In this document: piece after piece, positions 24,041-35,536 of the stretch
Layout of the letters: each line of letters starts with the position of its first letter
Numbering within the stretch: the stretch's first letter is position 1
Assembly: GCF_030867095.1 (NCBI RefSeq)
Contig: NC_081824.1
Span: 148,395,433-148,459,432 of the forward strand
Direction of reading: 5' to 3'
DNA: 64,000 bases
DNA from: Alligator mississippiensis
Lineage: Eukaryota > Chordata > Crocodylia > Alligatoridae
The notes under the pieces: model-generated
Told to the model about the DNA's origin: nothing
Database searches by the model: none
What the model saw: only the letters and a program-made list of their open reading frames with translations
Made by a program: the position numbers and the translations under genes

Positions 24041-25856
24041 AATGAGAGGATGCTCATGATGACTGAAATTCCCTAGAAACAATTATTTTATGGTCCAAAC
24101 CCAGGGAGCTGTTTCAATGTCTTCAATTTTCAATCATTTTGGTAAAGCCTGCAAATGCTTGATAATCCTCAAAGATTGGCTCTGCATGGTTTGTGATCTT
24201 TGAACTTTCAACTTTTACTTGAAAAATAAATGAATTTAGCCCCTGCATGCTAAGACACAGACAAATTGCCACATAAAAGGGATTTCGAAGTCTGGCAATT
24301 ATCTTAATAAATGAAAAGAAATATCTCTTACATCTCCCTTCCCCCTAAGATATTTTCAATAATGCTTCTTTTTATGATTGTCTTGACTTCTAGAAGACTT
24401 TCTGTGCAGATGATTGAGGCATTAGCGTCTCTAGTAGCTCTATTGAATGAACAGCATGGATAAATTCTCTTTTGATGGTGACTAACAACCATCTGCCTTA
24501 TGTTCTGACTAACATTCTTCCTCTTGTTGTGGGCAGATATGATTCCATTTCAGATACTTAAGCAATTATGTTTTCTCAAGTCACCTAAATAGAGAATATT
24601 TTTGATTTTCAGACCCTTTTTCCATTCTCTAGAAAAGGGGCTGATCCTCTAAGAAATGCAACGGAAATGACCTTTTTTGAACAAAATGCTAACGGAAATG
24701 CCTTACACTTGATTAGATGTAGCAGAATGTGATTCTAAAATTACTTTACTAGCCTGTGTTGCCATGCAAGGACTTGACTGCCTTTAGTAAGGTTAGCTAC
24801 AAAGGCAAAAAAGGAGAATACCTTTCTATGAAGAGGTTTAACATACATTGTTAATGGTCTGAAACATTTCAATAAGGCTAACCAGCGTGTTCTTGAAGCA
24901 ACACATTGCTAGAATGGTATCTGAATAAGATGCCACTCTTACTGATTGTTTAAAGGCCGGTTTTAGAAATTAAAATCATATTTAAGTAGGAATTATAACA
25001 GTTAAAAATGTGAGTAGTGCTGGCTGGCAAAGGGAAGCAACTTGAGAAACTCAGCAGCAGTGGCTCATATAATTTTTAAATTACTATTACTGATAGCGGT
25101 ATAATAGCTACTACCACACTAACCCTGACCCTGCAAACAGCAATAAAATAATGATTGTAGGTGGGCTTTTGGCTTCAGTGTGAGGACCATGCATACTGAA
25201 GTCACCAAGAAACCAGCAAAAATGGTGAGAGAGAAAATCCATACTGGATGGGACATAGCCAAGGAAAACAAGTTCCAGGCATGCAATGGGGGCTGCTGCA
25301 CTAATAAATGGGTGACAGGACCCTGGATAAACAATGGGAGAAGCAGCATGGTGTAGTCTGGAAATGTGACTAGCCAAACAGAAGGTGGAAGGTGCTCGTC
25401 TGAACCAGGGCAGACAGCACCATCAAGACCATCTAGACCAGGTGTAAAAGGCACACAGCAACAAGTCAGTTCCCTGTGGCTGGATTTATACATACAAGGA
25501 TATAAATTTACAGTTTAAATGGACTAGTGAACAAGAGAGATGTCACTAAAATTCAACTGGTTTACTCAGAGAGAAACTAAAGAGATTAAAACCTAAGTGT
25601 CTTTGCAAAATATGCCAGCTATAGACTGTCTCAGAGGAGGACTATGTTAACACAGAATCTGGATCTCCAATTGTCTCCAGAACAATAAATACAATGCCAG
25701 GTATGGAAGTTAGTAGTCTCAAACAGAAAAATATGCTTTCACTGACATCCCTAAGAAGAGAAGGGTCTGCTGGTAAGGCAAGGGCTTTTTTTCAATTGGT
25801 CAAAGAAGTTGGATAACAAAAAGGGCACTGAGATGCCACTACTAATACCATAAACC
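24041..25856. other. no gene recognised
   Basis: This is AT-rich and unassigned. Two overlapping minus-strand open frames near 25,111-25,493 have no recognisable domain. Confidence 0.4.
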
Positions 25857-25964
25857 AGGGATGCTCAACCCCTGGCCTTCAGACAAGATCTGGCTCATGG
25901 AGGAGTATCATTTGGATGGTGGGGCCCTCCCAGGGTCCAGAAATTTGGTGTTGGTTGAGCAACG
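25857..25964. mobile_element. short hAT-like MITE
   Basis: The left end is CAGGGATGCTCAACCCCTGG. The right end is GGTTGAGCAACGACAG, which in reverse gives CTGTCGTTGCTCAACC. The shared core is GCTCAACC. No clean 8-bp target duplication was found. Confidence 0.4.
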
Positions 25965-25969
25965 ACAGT

Positions 25970-27120
25970 GTTAATTGCTTTTTTGTTGCAGCAAAATTTC
26001 TAGGTCTATGGGGAGCTCTGCAGGCCAGATAACATGGCCCTGTATGCCAGATTGCAAGAAATCTCTGGGAGGTCAGCAGAGAGATCCACAGCTTCCAGAC
26101 CCAGAAGAGACCATTGTGTTCTGGAAGAAGATCTGGGACAGTCTGGTTAACTGCAACAACAAAGCTTCATGGATTAAAGACACTGAAGAAGAGGTTCAGG
26201 AAAAATCTAAACCTAACAACTGAAAGTGTACAGGGAGCCCTTAAGAAAATAAAGAACCACTAAGTGCCTAGATCCCAAATGGAATTCATGGTTTTTATCT
26301 TAAGTACTTTTCATTTTGCTCCAAGAAGTGCCATCTGGAGAAAGTCCAGAACGGATGATCAATGGTAGCACTGTGCTAATTACGAATAGCAAATGCATGG
26401 GTCATCAAGGAGTTTCCAACTACTGAGCAATCAGGAATCTTGCAGGACTGTGAAACTGGTAACATGGATTGCATCAGATAAGATCTATGACCCCCCCTAT
26501 AGGCACAAGTACTTCATTTGGGAGCAAAAAGGATGCAAACGAAATACAAAGAGCAACTTTTGATTGACAATCTGTTTGTAAAGACTGCCAAATCTAAGGA
26601 AACAAATCTCTGGGCAGTATAGACAGAGCACAAGAAATCCTTTGATGTAGTTCAACATGCAGGAATATAAAAAACACTGAAAAGATAGCTACTTTTGTAG
26701 ATTATCTGTAACTGTTTGGAAGACTGATTTCACTATCCAGGAATGCAACTAGTTACCATTAATATCCACCAGGGAACTTTCCATCACTGTGCTCTTTATC
26801 ATTTGCTTCTTGCCAGTAGCCATTCCTTCAAGGAAAACCTAAGAGAACTTCACCTTATTACTATTAGCTGCCTTTTCTGTGTGGGTGATTACTGATCTTG
26901 AATTGTATAGAAGGTCAGAGAAAAGTATCCTTGCCCTGATACAAACTGTTAAGACTTTGCAAATGATACCTGCATACAAACCAGACAAATATGTCATTGT
27001 GACCATCAACAAGGGCCAAGTTGTAAAATGGGATGATCTGAGTCAAACACTGCAGTAAGAAATTAACCCAGTATCCCTTGAGAAAAGCCACAAATACCTT
27101 GGCATTTAGAACACCGCTCC
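25970..27120 (+). pseudogene. R4/Dong-like LINE relic
   Basis: Conceptual fragments in shifting frames follow the order of an R4/Dong-type non-LTR retrotransposon. An N-terminal linker reads 'FWKKIWDSLVNCNNKASWIK' (about 26,110). A palm-region remnant reads 'AFSVWVITDLELYRRSEK' (about 26,870), where the catalytic YVDD-type box has decayed to VITD. Then come 'ILALIQTVKTLQMI' and 'VTINKGQVVKWDDL', and 'SHKYLGI' near 27,100. Stops and frameshifts are everywhere. The family call is from remembered motif order and is moderately secure. Confidence 0.6.
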
Positions 27121-27400
27121 ATCAACAACACTGAAGTTAAAAGGAATACAGTGTCAGTCTGCTCCAGTATCTCTTAATCCCATGTCTTTATTTTAGGAAA
27201 CACTGCCTGTTAGAAACAGATAGGTAGCAAGGAGGAAAATCCCAGAAGCTTAGTTAGGCTTCAAAGTCTAAAACTATGAAAGGAGAGGAACCTAGCTTAT
27301 AGCATAACACATCCTAAAATACTGTAAGAGACTATGTCAATTTCAGTGGAAGGAACCTCTTTTGGCCAACCCATACCTATGCCATTCTAGTCATGTCCTA

Positions 27401-28094
27401 GAATCATAGAAAGTTAGGGCTGGAAGGGACCTCAGGAGGTCATCTAGTCCAACCCCTGCTCCAAGCAGGACCATCCCCAACTAGATCATCCCAGACAAAG
27501 CTTTGTCTAGCCAGGTTTTGAAAACCTCCAAGGATGGAGCTTCCACCACCTCTCTGGGTAACCTGTTCCAGTGTTTTACTACCCTCCTAGTGAGAAAATT
27601 CTTCCTAATATCTAATTTAAACTTCCCTTGCTGCAGTTTAAGACCATTGCTCCTTGTTCTGTCATCTGCCACCATTGAGAACAGTCTAGCTCCATCCTCT
27701 TTTGAACCCCCCCCCTCCCTTCAGGTAGTTGAAGGCTGCCTGTAAATCCACCCTGAGTCTTCTCTTCTCTAAATTAAATAATCCCAGTTCCCACAGTCTT
27801 TCCTCATAAGTCATGTCCCCTAGCCACCTCACCATTTTTGTTGCCCTCCCCTGGACTCCCTCCAATTTGTTCACATCCTTTCTGTAGTGGGGCACCCAAA
27901 ACTGGACACAGTACTCCAGATGTGGCTTCACTGGTGTTGAATCGAGGGGAATAATCACTTCCTTTTATCTGCTTTCAACACTGCTACCAATGCAGCCCAG
28001 TATGCCATTAGCCTTCTGAGCAACAAAGGCACACTTCTGGCTCATATTCAGCTTATTGTCTACTGTAACCCTCAGGTAGTAGCGTACCCCTGTT
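27401..28094 (-). mobile_element. CR1 LINE 3' end, minus strand
   Basis: The 3' terminus lies at the left (ATCATAGAAAGTTAGGGCTG at about 27,401). It continues into ORF2 C-terminal sequence on the minus strand: 'FKLDIRKNFLTRRVVKHWNR' (27,481-27,675), '[19 protein letters not shown]' and '[19 protein letters not shown]' (27,686-27,958). The element is 5'-truncated at about 28,094. It is a different subfamily from 19,537-20,318. Confidence 0.9.
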
Positions 28095-28842
28095 AGTATA
28101 ATAGACTGAACTCTGGAGACAAAAGAGGTCAAAAGGCCTACCTTAACTTAGCAGGCCATTGGGCTAACATTGTTTAGGCAAATAAGGGACATCTAGATAC
28201 CTTGAATCTCCAGCTCAAATGGGTCAACCAGGAGCAGCCACCAGCACAAGTCTGGAGCAAGGCTTAAAGGCATGCATCTGGAGACATAATGAGAGGCCTT
28301 GACTACCTTGTACCCCTGCCCCTTTAGACAGTTAGACACAATGACCAGAAAAAAGCTCACCATACATGGGGCATTAGGTCCTACAACAGATGTTGACAGA
28401 CTATTACACAGGTCGGAAGGAGGAAGGGCTTGTGGAGCACTGAAGATCTTCTGTGCCTTCCAAAGTAACTCAAAGAAAATATTACATTGACTTTAAATTG
28501 AGTATATAAAAACAGAAGTCTGAAGAAGACATGAAGGAAATCCAAACAGACTATGAAGACTGTTCTAACAGGTGGAAGCTTCTTGCCAAACACTGCAATA
28601 ATCAATATATGTCTATGAAATGTGCACTACATAAGGTAAGTGCTTCCATGAAGCTTTGCTTTATTGGACTGAGCATTCTGCAAGATGTACCTTCACTGGG
28701 GCATAGCTTGCTTCAAAAGGTAGATTTAAGAAATGTTTACCTTTACATCACACAACAAATAAGACACTAGCTCATTCAACATATACTTAAAAAAAAAGCA
28801 TATGGAAGAGCACACACCAACTGCTGAAACTTCCTTAGCCTG
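28095..28842. other. no gene recognised
   Basis: This is unassigned sequence between a CR1 and a SINE-like repeat. No exon is recognised. Confidence 0.4.
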
Positions 28843-28943
28843 ACAAAGGGTTTTTGAACCCAAAAGCTTGCTTAATAACTGTTCTCCAACTATTTGGGTT
28901 GGTCTAATAAAAGATATCAGATTCACCCAAGGAACCTTGTCTG
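28843..28943 (+). repeat. SINE-like repeat, TAAAAGATATCAGATTC family
   Basis: Plus-strand partner of 22,594-22,700; the two are inverted relative to each other and about 93% identical by eye. The readable order is GACAAAGGGTTTTTGAACCC, AAGCTTGCTTAATAAC, TATTTGGGTTGGTCTAATAA, then AAGATATCAGATTCACCCAA. Confidence 0.75.
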
Positions 28944-29411
28944 CCTATTGCCCATATATGCATTCATGCTCCAGGCCTGATGTTTAAACTGTATCAGGTA
29001 TATTTGATATCCCAAGACATGATCAACAATCCCTCAATTCAAGGATGATCTCTACCATGACTCATTGAGGTAATTTAAAAGCCTAATCCTTGAGAGACAA
29101 ATCAATCCCCAGAAGCTGAAGGTCTTTCTACAGGGGAGAATAGGCCATAGGCTGGAATCTCTCTCCTTTTCCTTCCACCAATATCTCTTGCCTGCTTTGA
29201 GGGCAAGGTGCTTTACCTCAAAGTGAGCGGGCACTTAGTTGAGGTTGTGGCACCACTGCAATACACTGGCAGCCAGCTCCTCCCAACTCTTGATTTTCTT
29301 GAGGTATCACTTTAATATGTCCTTGTAGCATTTCCTCACTGCTGTGAGATCTCAGGCCATGACTAAGATCGACATAGAGCACTTGTTTTGTGAGTTGAGA
29401 GTCTGGCATGC

Positions 29412-30587
29412 ACAGAGGTGGATTAAGTTTCACTGAGGCTCCCCCCTCCCACCCTGACCTGTGCTCTGTTCTGCAGCCATGTGCTCCATCTGTAGCTGGC
29501 GCAGTGGGAGCAGCAGCTGGAGTGAGATGCACTGGCCTCAAGGCCCAGGGCAGTAGCTGTGGCTGCCCCTGCCCACAGGTCCACACTGGAACCAGATCTT
29601 GGGGCTGGTTGTGCAGGACCTCACACGATACTGCCCAATGACTGAGCAATGCCAAGGGTGCAGAGCTGCTGTCTGCTGAGTGTGCGCGGTGCAGACTGAG
29701 CTCCGGGGGTGGCCCCTCACTCTGCTGCGGCTCAGTCCAGCTGCAGAGGTGCCAGGCAAAGGCTCAAGATTGTGGCCGGGGTGGGCCAGGCTGGTACCTG
29801 GCTGTGCTGGGACCACCCTGCCACCGGCAGGTCCCAGCCATGTACCTCATCCAGCTCTGCTCCCTGCTGTTAGCCATTCCAGCTGCTCCCAGGGCTCTGG
29901 TGCGGTTGTGTCCCATGGTCCACCCGGTACCTGGCAGCCATGGCCCATCACATTGCACATACCCAGCCTGGCCTGGCTGCCAGTTTCATCCATGATGAGC
30001 TGCCCCCGCTTCCCCCTGTGCCCACCCTCCAGGCATCTGGGGGCCCCTGTTTGGCAGGGCCCCTGGTCCCAGGTCCAGCTGGCCCACATGTTAATCCACC
30101 TATGCATTCACACACAATTTGCCAGGGTCCTGATCCCTGGCTATCATGAGTGCCTCAGTTCTCTGGAACTGGATTGGCTGCTGAAAGCACCACTCACCCT
30201 TTATAAGCACACCTGCGGTCTCAGGCTTCAGACAACCTCTGTGTCTTCTGGCAAACCTTGTGTTCACTGCCCTCTGGTCTTCCTGGCTCCTAATTTGGCT
30301 TTGGCTTTTCCTTACCCTGATCTTGGATCCCCCTTGAACCTTGGCACTGGCCCTGCTCTCTCTGGTTTCCTGGGCACCCTGACTCAGCTTGGCTTCCTTG
30401 ACACTGACCTCGGATCTTCCTTGGAACTCAACAACAGTTCTATGACTCCTGGCCCCTGACCTCAGCTTACATCTCAGACTGTCTCTTGGATCTCCCCTCT
30501 TGGCTCTGGTAACCTGTGCCCCCATCCTGCTGACCCCCAGGTCACTCCTAGTGGCCTATCACAGACCTGACTGCTTACATCCTGACT
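29412..30587. mobile_element. composite insertion into the LINE relic
   Basis: About 1.18 kb separates the 'HCVRP' and 'MPDSQL' codons, which are adjacent in intact elements. The left edge CAGAGGTGGATTAAG resembles a hAT terminus, but no matching right terminus or target duplication was found. So more than one event is likely. The middle is GC-rich and produces a 259-residue open frame (29,680-30,459) with no domain I recognise. The right part (30,130-30,580) looks like an LTR. Confidence 0.55.
30130..30580 (+). repeat. possible solo LTR of a Ty3/gypsy-type element
   Basis: The stretch has a TATA-like CCCTTTATAAGCA at about 30,199. After it come pyrimidine-rich runs of 'CTTGGC', 'CCTTGAC' and 'CTCGGA' repeats and a 3' part reading 'GTGGCCTATCACAGACCTGA'. 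This resembles vertebrate gypsy LTRs remembered from reptile genomes. The exact TG...CA termini and the 5-bp duplication are not secure. Confidence 0.35.
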
Positions 30588-31010
30588 AAGGCCTCACACA
30601 ATGTCCCATCCAGTCAAGTTGGAGCTTGAGGATCACTGACTCAATGCTGGCAACATTGGCTTCAGCAAGGGAGCTGGCATTTGTGCATTGTAATCTGCCC
30701 ATTTGATGCAGGGGGCTTTCCAGAGTCATTGTTGGTGACACCTCTCCAAGCTCTTGAGATGACAATGATAGGTTACCCACATTTCACATCTGTAGAGAAG
30801 AATGGGGTTGGTGACTGCATCGTAGGCCTGGTTCTTGGTGTCTTTCTAGAGACTGTGATCAATAAAACACGATGAAGTGATTTCCCAAAGAAAACGCTTG
30901 CACACTGGATCCTGTGCTGGATCTCTTCATCAATCACCTTTAGCCCATGCATGCTTACTGGCTGCATAGAGAATAAGACAGTTTCTGCAGACCCCTTCAT
31001 CATTCACTCC

Positions 31011-32013
31011 TTAAATAATTGACAACATGGCTACTTTTTCATGCATGCCTGAACAATGCAGCCTGCTTTCCCTCAGAAACTAAGGCAAACAGTTGATAAT
31101 ACTGCAGTTGTTAAAAATGTACTTAGTGTGCACAAAGCATGATGTCCAAAGGCACATAACTCAAGCAAATCAAAAGCATTTATTACTGAAACACTCCAAG
31201 GTACTTTGCCTCCAGAAGGGCTATTTCCCTGCCAAATTCTAACTTTCAGCCTGCAGCTGTTTCAGTGTCAAAGCTGTTAATAAACTTACATGTTTTTCTT
31301 TTTTACATCAAAGGGAAGATATATATTTCCTATGCTCCACTTCCTTGAAAATATTGACCAGCTTTCCCTCAAGCCCTCCAAATAAGGTCACATTTGGGCA
31401 AAGATCAGGCCTATTACAATTTCAGTCCAAGAAATAAGTAAAGGTTTGTTAGTTAAGTTAGTCTGAAATCAGGTAGAAGGCAGGGCAGTTTGACACCTTA
31501 GAGGCTACCTCAGTCAGATGGGCATAAAAAAGGCACACAACCCCTTTCTGAATTAGTCTCTAAAGTGCTGCCCTGCTCTGTCATCGGCTAATCAAAGAAA
31601 TGGAGGGTTTGGAGAAGTATGAAAATAGAGGATTAAAATGGAAATATTTAGGCACCTATAGATTTAGCTGCCAGCAGCACTTCAACTTCACTCATTTTAA
31701 AGAGATTTTAAAAGGAAAAAAACCCTTCATCATTGCTTCCAGGTCCACATTATCTAATTGTGAAGAATACTTGAGGTGGGGAGGTATCCCCAGACTCCCA
31801 TGTATGGGCTAACATGTGTGGGGTACAACAGCCTCTGCAGGACTAATCTTCTCCATTCTCTGTTGCAGGGCTAAGAATCCATTATAGCTGAGCCAGCACA
31901 GAGGAGGATGTAATACGCATAAAGCATAGGGCTGACATGGACAGCTTCCCTCAGAGCAGGTTGAATGAGACTACTTGATACTCTGAGATTTAATCTTCTG
32001 TGGCAGTATTACA
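31011..32013. other. no gene recognised
   Basis: This is AT-rich and unassigned. No exon or clear repeat is recognised. Confidence 0.4.
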
Positions 32014-32276
32014 CAGTGGGCATGTCTACACATTCATTAATGCACCCTAGTTACTGCACATTAAGTTTAGTACCTGGTTAACCAAATGCTAATTCAATAT
32101 ACAGTAACTCATGCTGCTGTGCAGGAGCACAAGCGCATGGGTTTTTAGTGACGTTTACTGCACAGTAGCCTAATAACACTGCGCAGTAGTGTATTAGCAT
32201 GGATTTTGCCCAGCACACTACTGCACAGTGTTATTAGGCTACTGTGCATAAGTGTCTCATGTAGAGACGCCCACTG
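32014..32276. mobile_element. hairpin MITE, TCTACA-type termini
   Basis: The termini are CAGTGGGCATGTCTACACAT at the left, and CAGTGGGCGTCTCTACATGA when the right end is read in reverse. The flanks both read ACA, a possible 3-bp duplication. Inside is a strong hairpin: 32,159-32,192 pairs with 32,215-32,248 (34-bp arms, one mismatch, 22-nt loop). It is related in termini and in the CTGYGCAGTAGT motif to 41,292-41,572. Confidence 0.8.
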
Positions 32277-33339
32277 ACACTGACCCAAGTTTATGCTAAA
32301 ACCACAGTCTAGGTCTTTGAAGTGTGGTAAAGCTCAAAAAAAGAAATATGTAAAAATAGCACTGTCTAATTCCAAGCACATATTCCACATTTTCTGACTC
32401 ATTGCTGTTTGTTTTGCTGATAAACCATTTTTTGTTCCTAGTTTTGCTTTGGACCCCCTGGAGACCATACATCTAAGGAAGAGTGAGAAGGGGTTTGTTT
32501 TGCCTCAGACACCACTAGCCAGATTGTCCATTCAGCTCTGATGAGTGCCCTGCCTTTCTGTACTGAGGCACTGAGAGGCAGAGAGAACATAGGCTGAAAC
32601 TCCAGTTCAAGGCTGCATTTGCAGAGCTGGGAATTTATAAATAGAACAAGTATAATGATTCCCACGCTTGTAACAGGGTAATGCTTAGGAGCCTTCATCA
32701 TGGATCAGGACTCTAGGGGCTGTACAGAAACAGAGCAAAGACCCAGCCGCAAAGAACTTGTAATCTAAATGTTACAAATCATTCCCTAAGAGACAATAAA
32801 TGGGAAATGCCATTATAGAGGACATAAGGAATTGCTTTTTCAAGAGTAATCAAGTTTTAAAACCAAGTGTGTTGTATAGAGGTGGTCCAAATAGCCCCGG
32901 GACTCTTACACTGCTTCACCTCATGCATAGCATCAGAGAGAGATTCTCTCCTCGCTTCCCTCCCAGTCAGTTGTGTAACTAGGGGTGGGTGAGAAGGACA
33001 CTCACCCTGGGCACCAAATTAGGAGTGGCACTGGAATGCCCCCCACCCCCACAGAGCCTGTGGCCCCGCAGCATTCCTATGCCTGGAGCATTCAAAACAG
33101 TTCCTGGCTTTAAGAGCAACAGCCAGGGCAGGCAAAGGACTTCCTGGCATGGGAAAAACTTCTGCCCGCCCCCAATGCTCCCCCTCCACTCGGCTCTCAG
33201 AACCTACACCCTCCATCCCACGTCCCACTGCTCTCAGAACCAGGAACTCTACCACCACCCCGACACTTGGGACCTGCATGTTCCCCTGCCACCCATAGGG
33301 TTTGCCCCGGGTGCCAACTCTGCTTGTTAAGCCACTGCT
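32277..33339. other. no gene; repeat fragments
   Basis: At 32,660-32,790 (minus) is the same ancient repeat as at 10.4 and 54.0 kb ('GGGGCTGTACAGAAACAGAG...CTTGTAATCTAAAT'). At about 32,980-33,335 is a C-rich segment beginning TAACTAGGGGTGGGTGAG and ending CCCCGGGTGCC, probably another DNA transposon. No exon is recognised. Confidence 0.5.
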
Positions 33340-35333
33340 CCCATTCATGACAGTATAATAACCTTGTAGTAGTAGCAGTGCTCTGATGGGTGGAAAACTC
33401 CTGGTGTATTTTATCCATCTTTAATACTATTCGACAGGTCAATAAAAGAAGCAGATTTAGAAACATGTGGCTGACATGTTTGTGGCCCTGCAGCAAGCTT
33501 TCTGCAGGCTGCCAAGCTGTCCACAGCCAACTATGGGAGAACTATGGCCGTAGCCAAAGAATAAACTGAAACAGTCATTTTATGTCATGTTTTTAACATA
33601 ACTAGTCAAACAATAAAATAAGAGCTCTGCTTACAATGGGAGTCAAATCAAACTCCCACTGACTGCATTGGGAGTAGTTGAGGTCCCAAATTGTGCCAGA
33701 TGAATATCTGAATTTAGATGAATATCCAGCAGAACATACTGCACTCTGCTTTATATGCTTTGATTTTAAAAAAGGTGTGATTTTGTCACTTACTTTAAGG
33801 ACTATTTTGACTGATAGGTGAGGTTGAAGGAATTTTCCTAGAAGTTACTGATTTATTGGTGAAGCTGAGACCCTGTGCCTAATATAACTTCAACCCCAAA
33901 GGGCAGGTTATTTGAAGCCTATTACTGTTAGTGTACTAAAAATATAGAGAGGTAAAGGGTGAGAAAGAAACCCCTTCTATGTGGGAAAGTTAAAAGTGGA
34001 AGTGCAGGTTGCCATGGATACAATAGCCAGTTGACTGTAGTGGTCTATCCCTTGGCACTGAACACCGGTATAAGTAATTAAGAGAAAAGCCAGACTTTAT
34101 TTGTAATGTTTCATTAGGTTTGTATACGTACCAAGGTCCATTAAAACAACCCCTAATTACTTTTTTGCTTTCATTGTTTTTATAACCAACCTGAGCTGAT
34201 CTTTAGTTTTTAGGAACCTGCCTTTCTTACCCTCTGCACAATTGTATCATGTCTGATCAAACAAATACTAGCATTTCCGACATGTCATTTTTCCACATTT
34301 TAGTGCTTAGAGACTCTCCTGTGTTTTGGGTCACACTGGTCCTGTTAGCAGCTGTCAAGGCTATCGTGAGATGAATGCATGAGAGCTGAGCACAGGGCCA
34401 AATGAAGGCAAGCTAGAATCATGGGCAAGCCTCAACGTGTGGGTCATCCTGCCTCAGAGCTGTGGTATTACCCCCAAGCCATGGTCTCCCCGTATTCAGA
34501 ATGGTTGGTACAGACACCACCCACACAAGACCAATCCATTCAAAAGCTGGGAGGGGCACAGACACCATTTCCTGGCTTTAGCTGTCCTAAGACTTGTCCC
34601 CATGATCTCTGGGGTGTTTGTTGGTAAACAGCGAAACTCTGACTTTCTCCATTTATCAAAGCAAGCCCCAGAGATCTGGGGATGCATCTTGGTAAAGTGG
34701 GAAAGCTGAGCAGGTGCTCCGAGGGCTTGAGGGGCCCTACCCTGCCTGGGAATTCCTGGGATGTGCAGAATCAGGCTTCTCAACCTGGGACAGCTAGAGA
34801 GTGCGGCTAGAGTACATCTGCCATAATAAAGCAGCATAAATTATTACTACCCTTTGTTGCAACCACATTGTTTTATGGAATGCACAAATTTTCATTTCTT
34901 TTATGGTGGCAAAGATGACAAAAGGCAACATCTGTTTCAGGGCAGATTCAGGCAGATGTCACTGCATTGTTCAGGCTCATTGTGCATTTTTTTTTTTAAT
35001 TTCTGTACAAACACAAGAGCTAGAAATGCATTTGTATAATGGAAGCTTTAATTCTTATCACATGATTCCAGGAGTTGAGACCTTAGGTACATGTCTATGC
35101 CTTAATCTGGCCATGCCTAATTCCTTTGTGTAAACTTTTTGGGTGAAGTGTGAAGGATTTAGGAGGTAATTTCCATACGTGAACTGACAGCTCCCTTATG
35201 AAGCATTATTTCAGTCTGTGAGTTGCTCCTCTATATCACTAGCCTACTATGTCCAACAGGCCTTGCCTTCCTCTACCCATATGAACCTCCAACACAACAC
35301 TTCTCGCTTTCATAGGGGATGTGGAGATCATCC
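33340..35333. other. no gene recognised
   Basis: This is AT-rich and unassigned. A 113-residue minus-strand open frame at 34,496-34,837 has no recognisable domain and overlaps plus-strand open frames. Confidence 0.4.
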
Positions 35334-35341
35334 CTCTACAT

Positions 35342-35528
35342 CAGGGGTGGGCAAAATGCAGCCTGTGGGCTGGATGTGGCCCTCCAAGCCATTCTATCTG
35401 GCCCGTGGAGCCCCTAAAAATTTTAGAAAATTAATATTAATCTGCCCTGGGCTACCTGTCATTCGGCCCTTGATGGCTTGCCAAAACTCAGTAAGCGGCC
35501 CTCCACCCAAAATAATTGCCTGCCCCTG
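35342..35528. mobile_element. 187-bp hAT MITE with perfect 8-bp TSD
   Basis: Flanked by CTCTACAT on both sides (35,334-35,341 and 35,529-35,536). The termini are CAGGGGTGGGCAA at the left, and CAGGGGCAGGCAA when the right end is read in reverse. Contains the 'GGATGTGGCCCTCC' and 'CATTCGGCCCTTGATGG' motifs typical of short vertebrate hAT MITEs. It has no coding capacity. The intact duplication argues for insertion as a unit. Confidence 0.92.
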
Positions 35529-35536
35529 CTCTACAT

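Larger units (their letters stand above)
29055..31010 (-). pseudogene. RTE-like LINE ORF2 C-terminus, split by insertion
   Basis: Two minus-strand pieces make one collinear open-reading relic. The proximal piece (30,588-31,010) gives 'VIDEEIQHRIQCASVFFGK', then an 'AVTNPILLYRCEMWVTY' block, then 'LAEANVASIESVILKLQL' and 'DWMGHCVRP'. The distal piece (29,055-29,411) resumes with 'MPDSQLTKQVLYVDLSHG', a degraded 'YKDILK' region, and a zinc-knuckle-like tail (about 29,100) ending 'LSRIRLLNYL'. This order matches the C-terminus of non-LTR elements often annotated as craniofacial-development-protein-2-like. Stops and frameshifts abound, so it is inactive. Confidence 0.7.

Noticed and set aside
29680-30459. 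259-residue open frame, possible gene
   Set aside because: It lies in a GC-rich insertion within a dead LINE, overlaps an LTR-like segment, and shows no domain or splice context.
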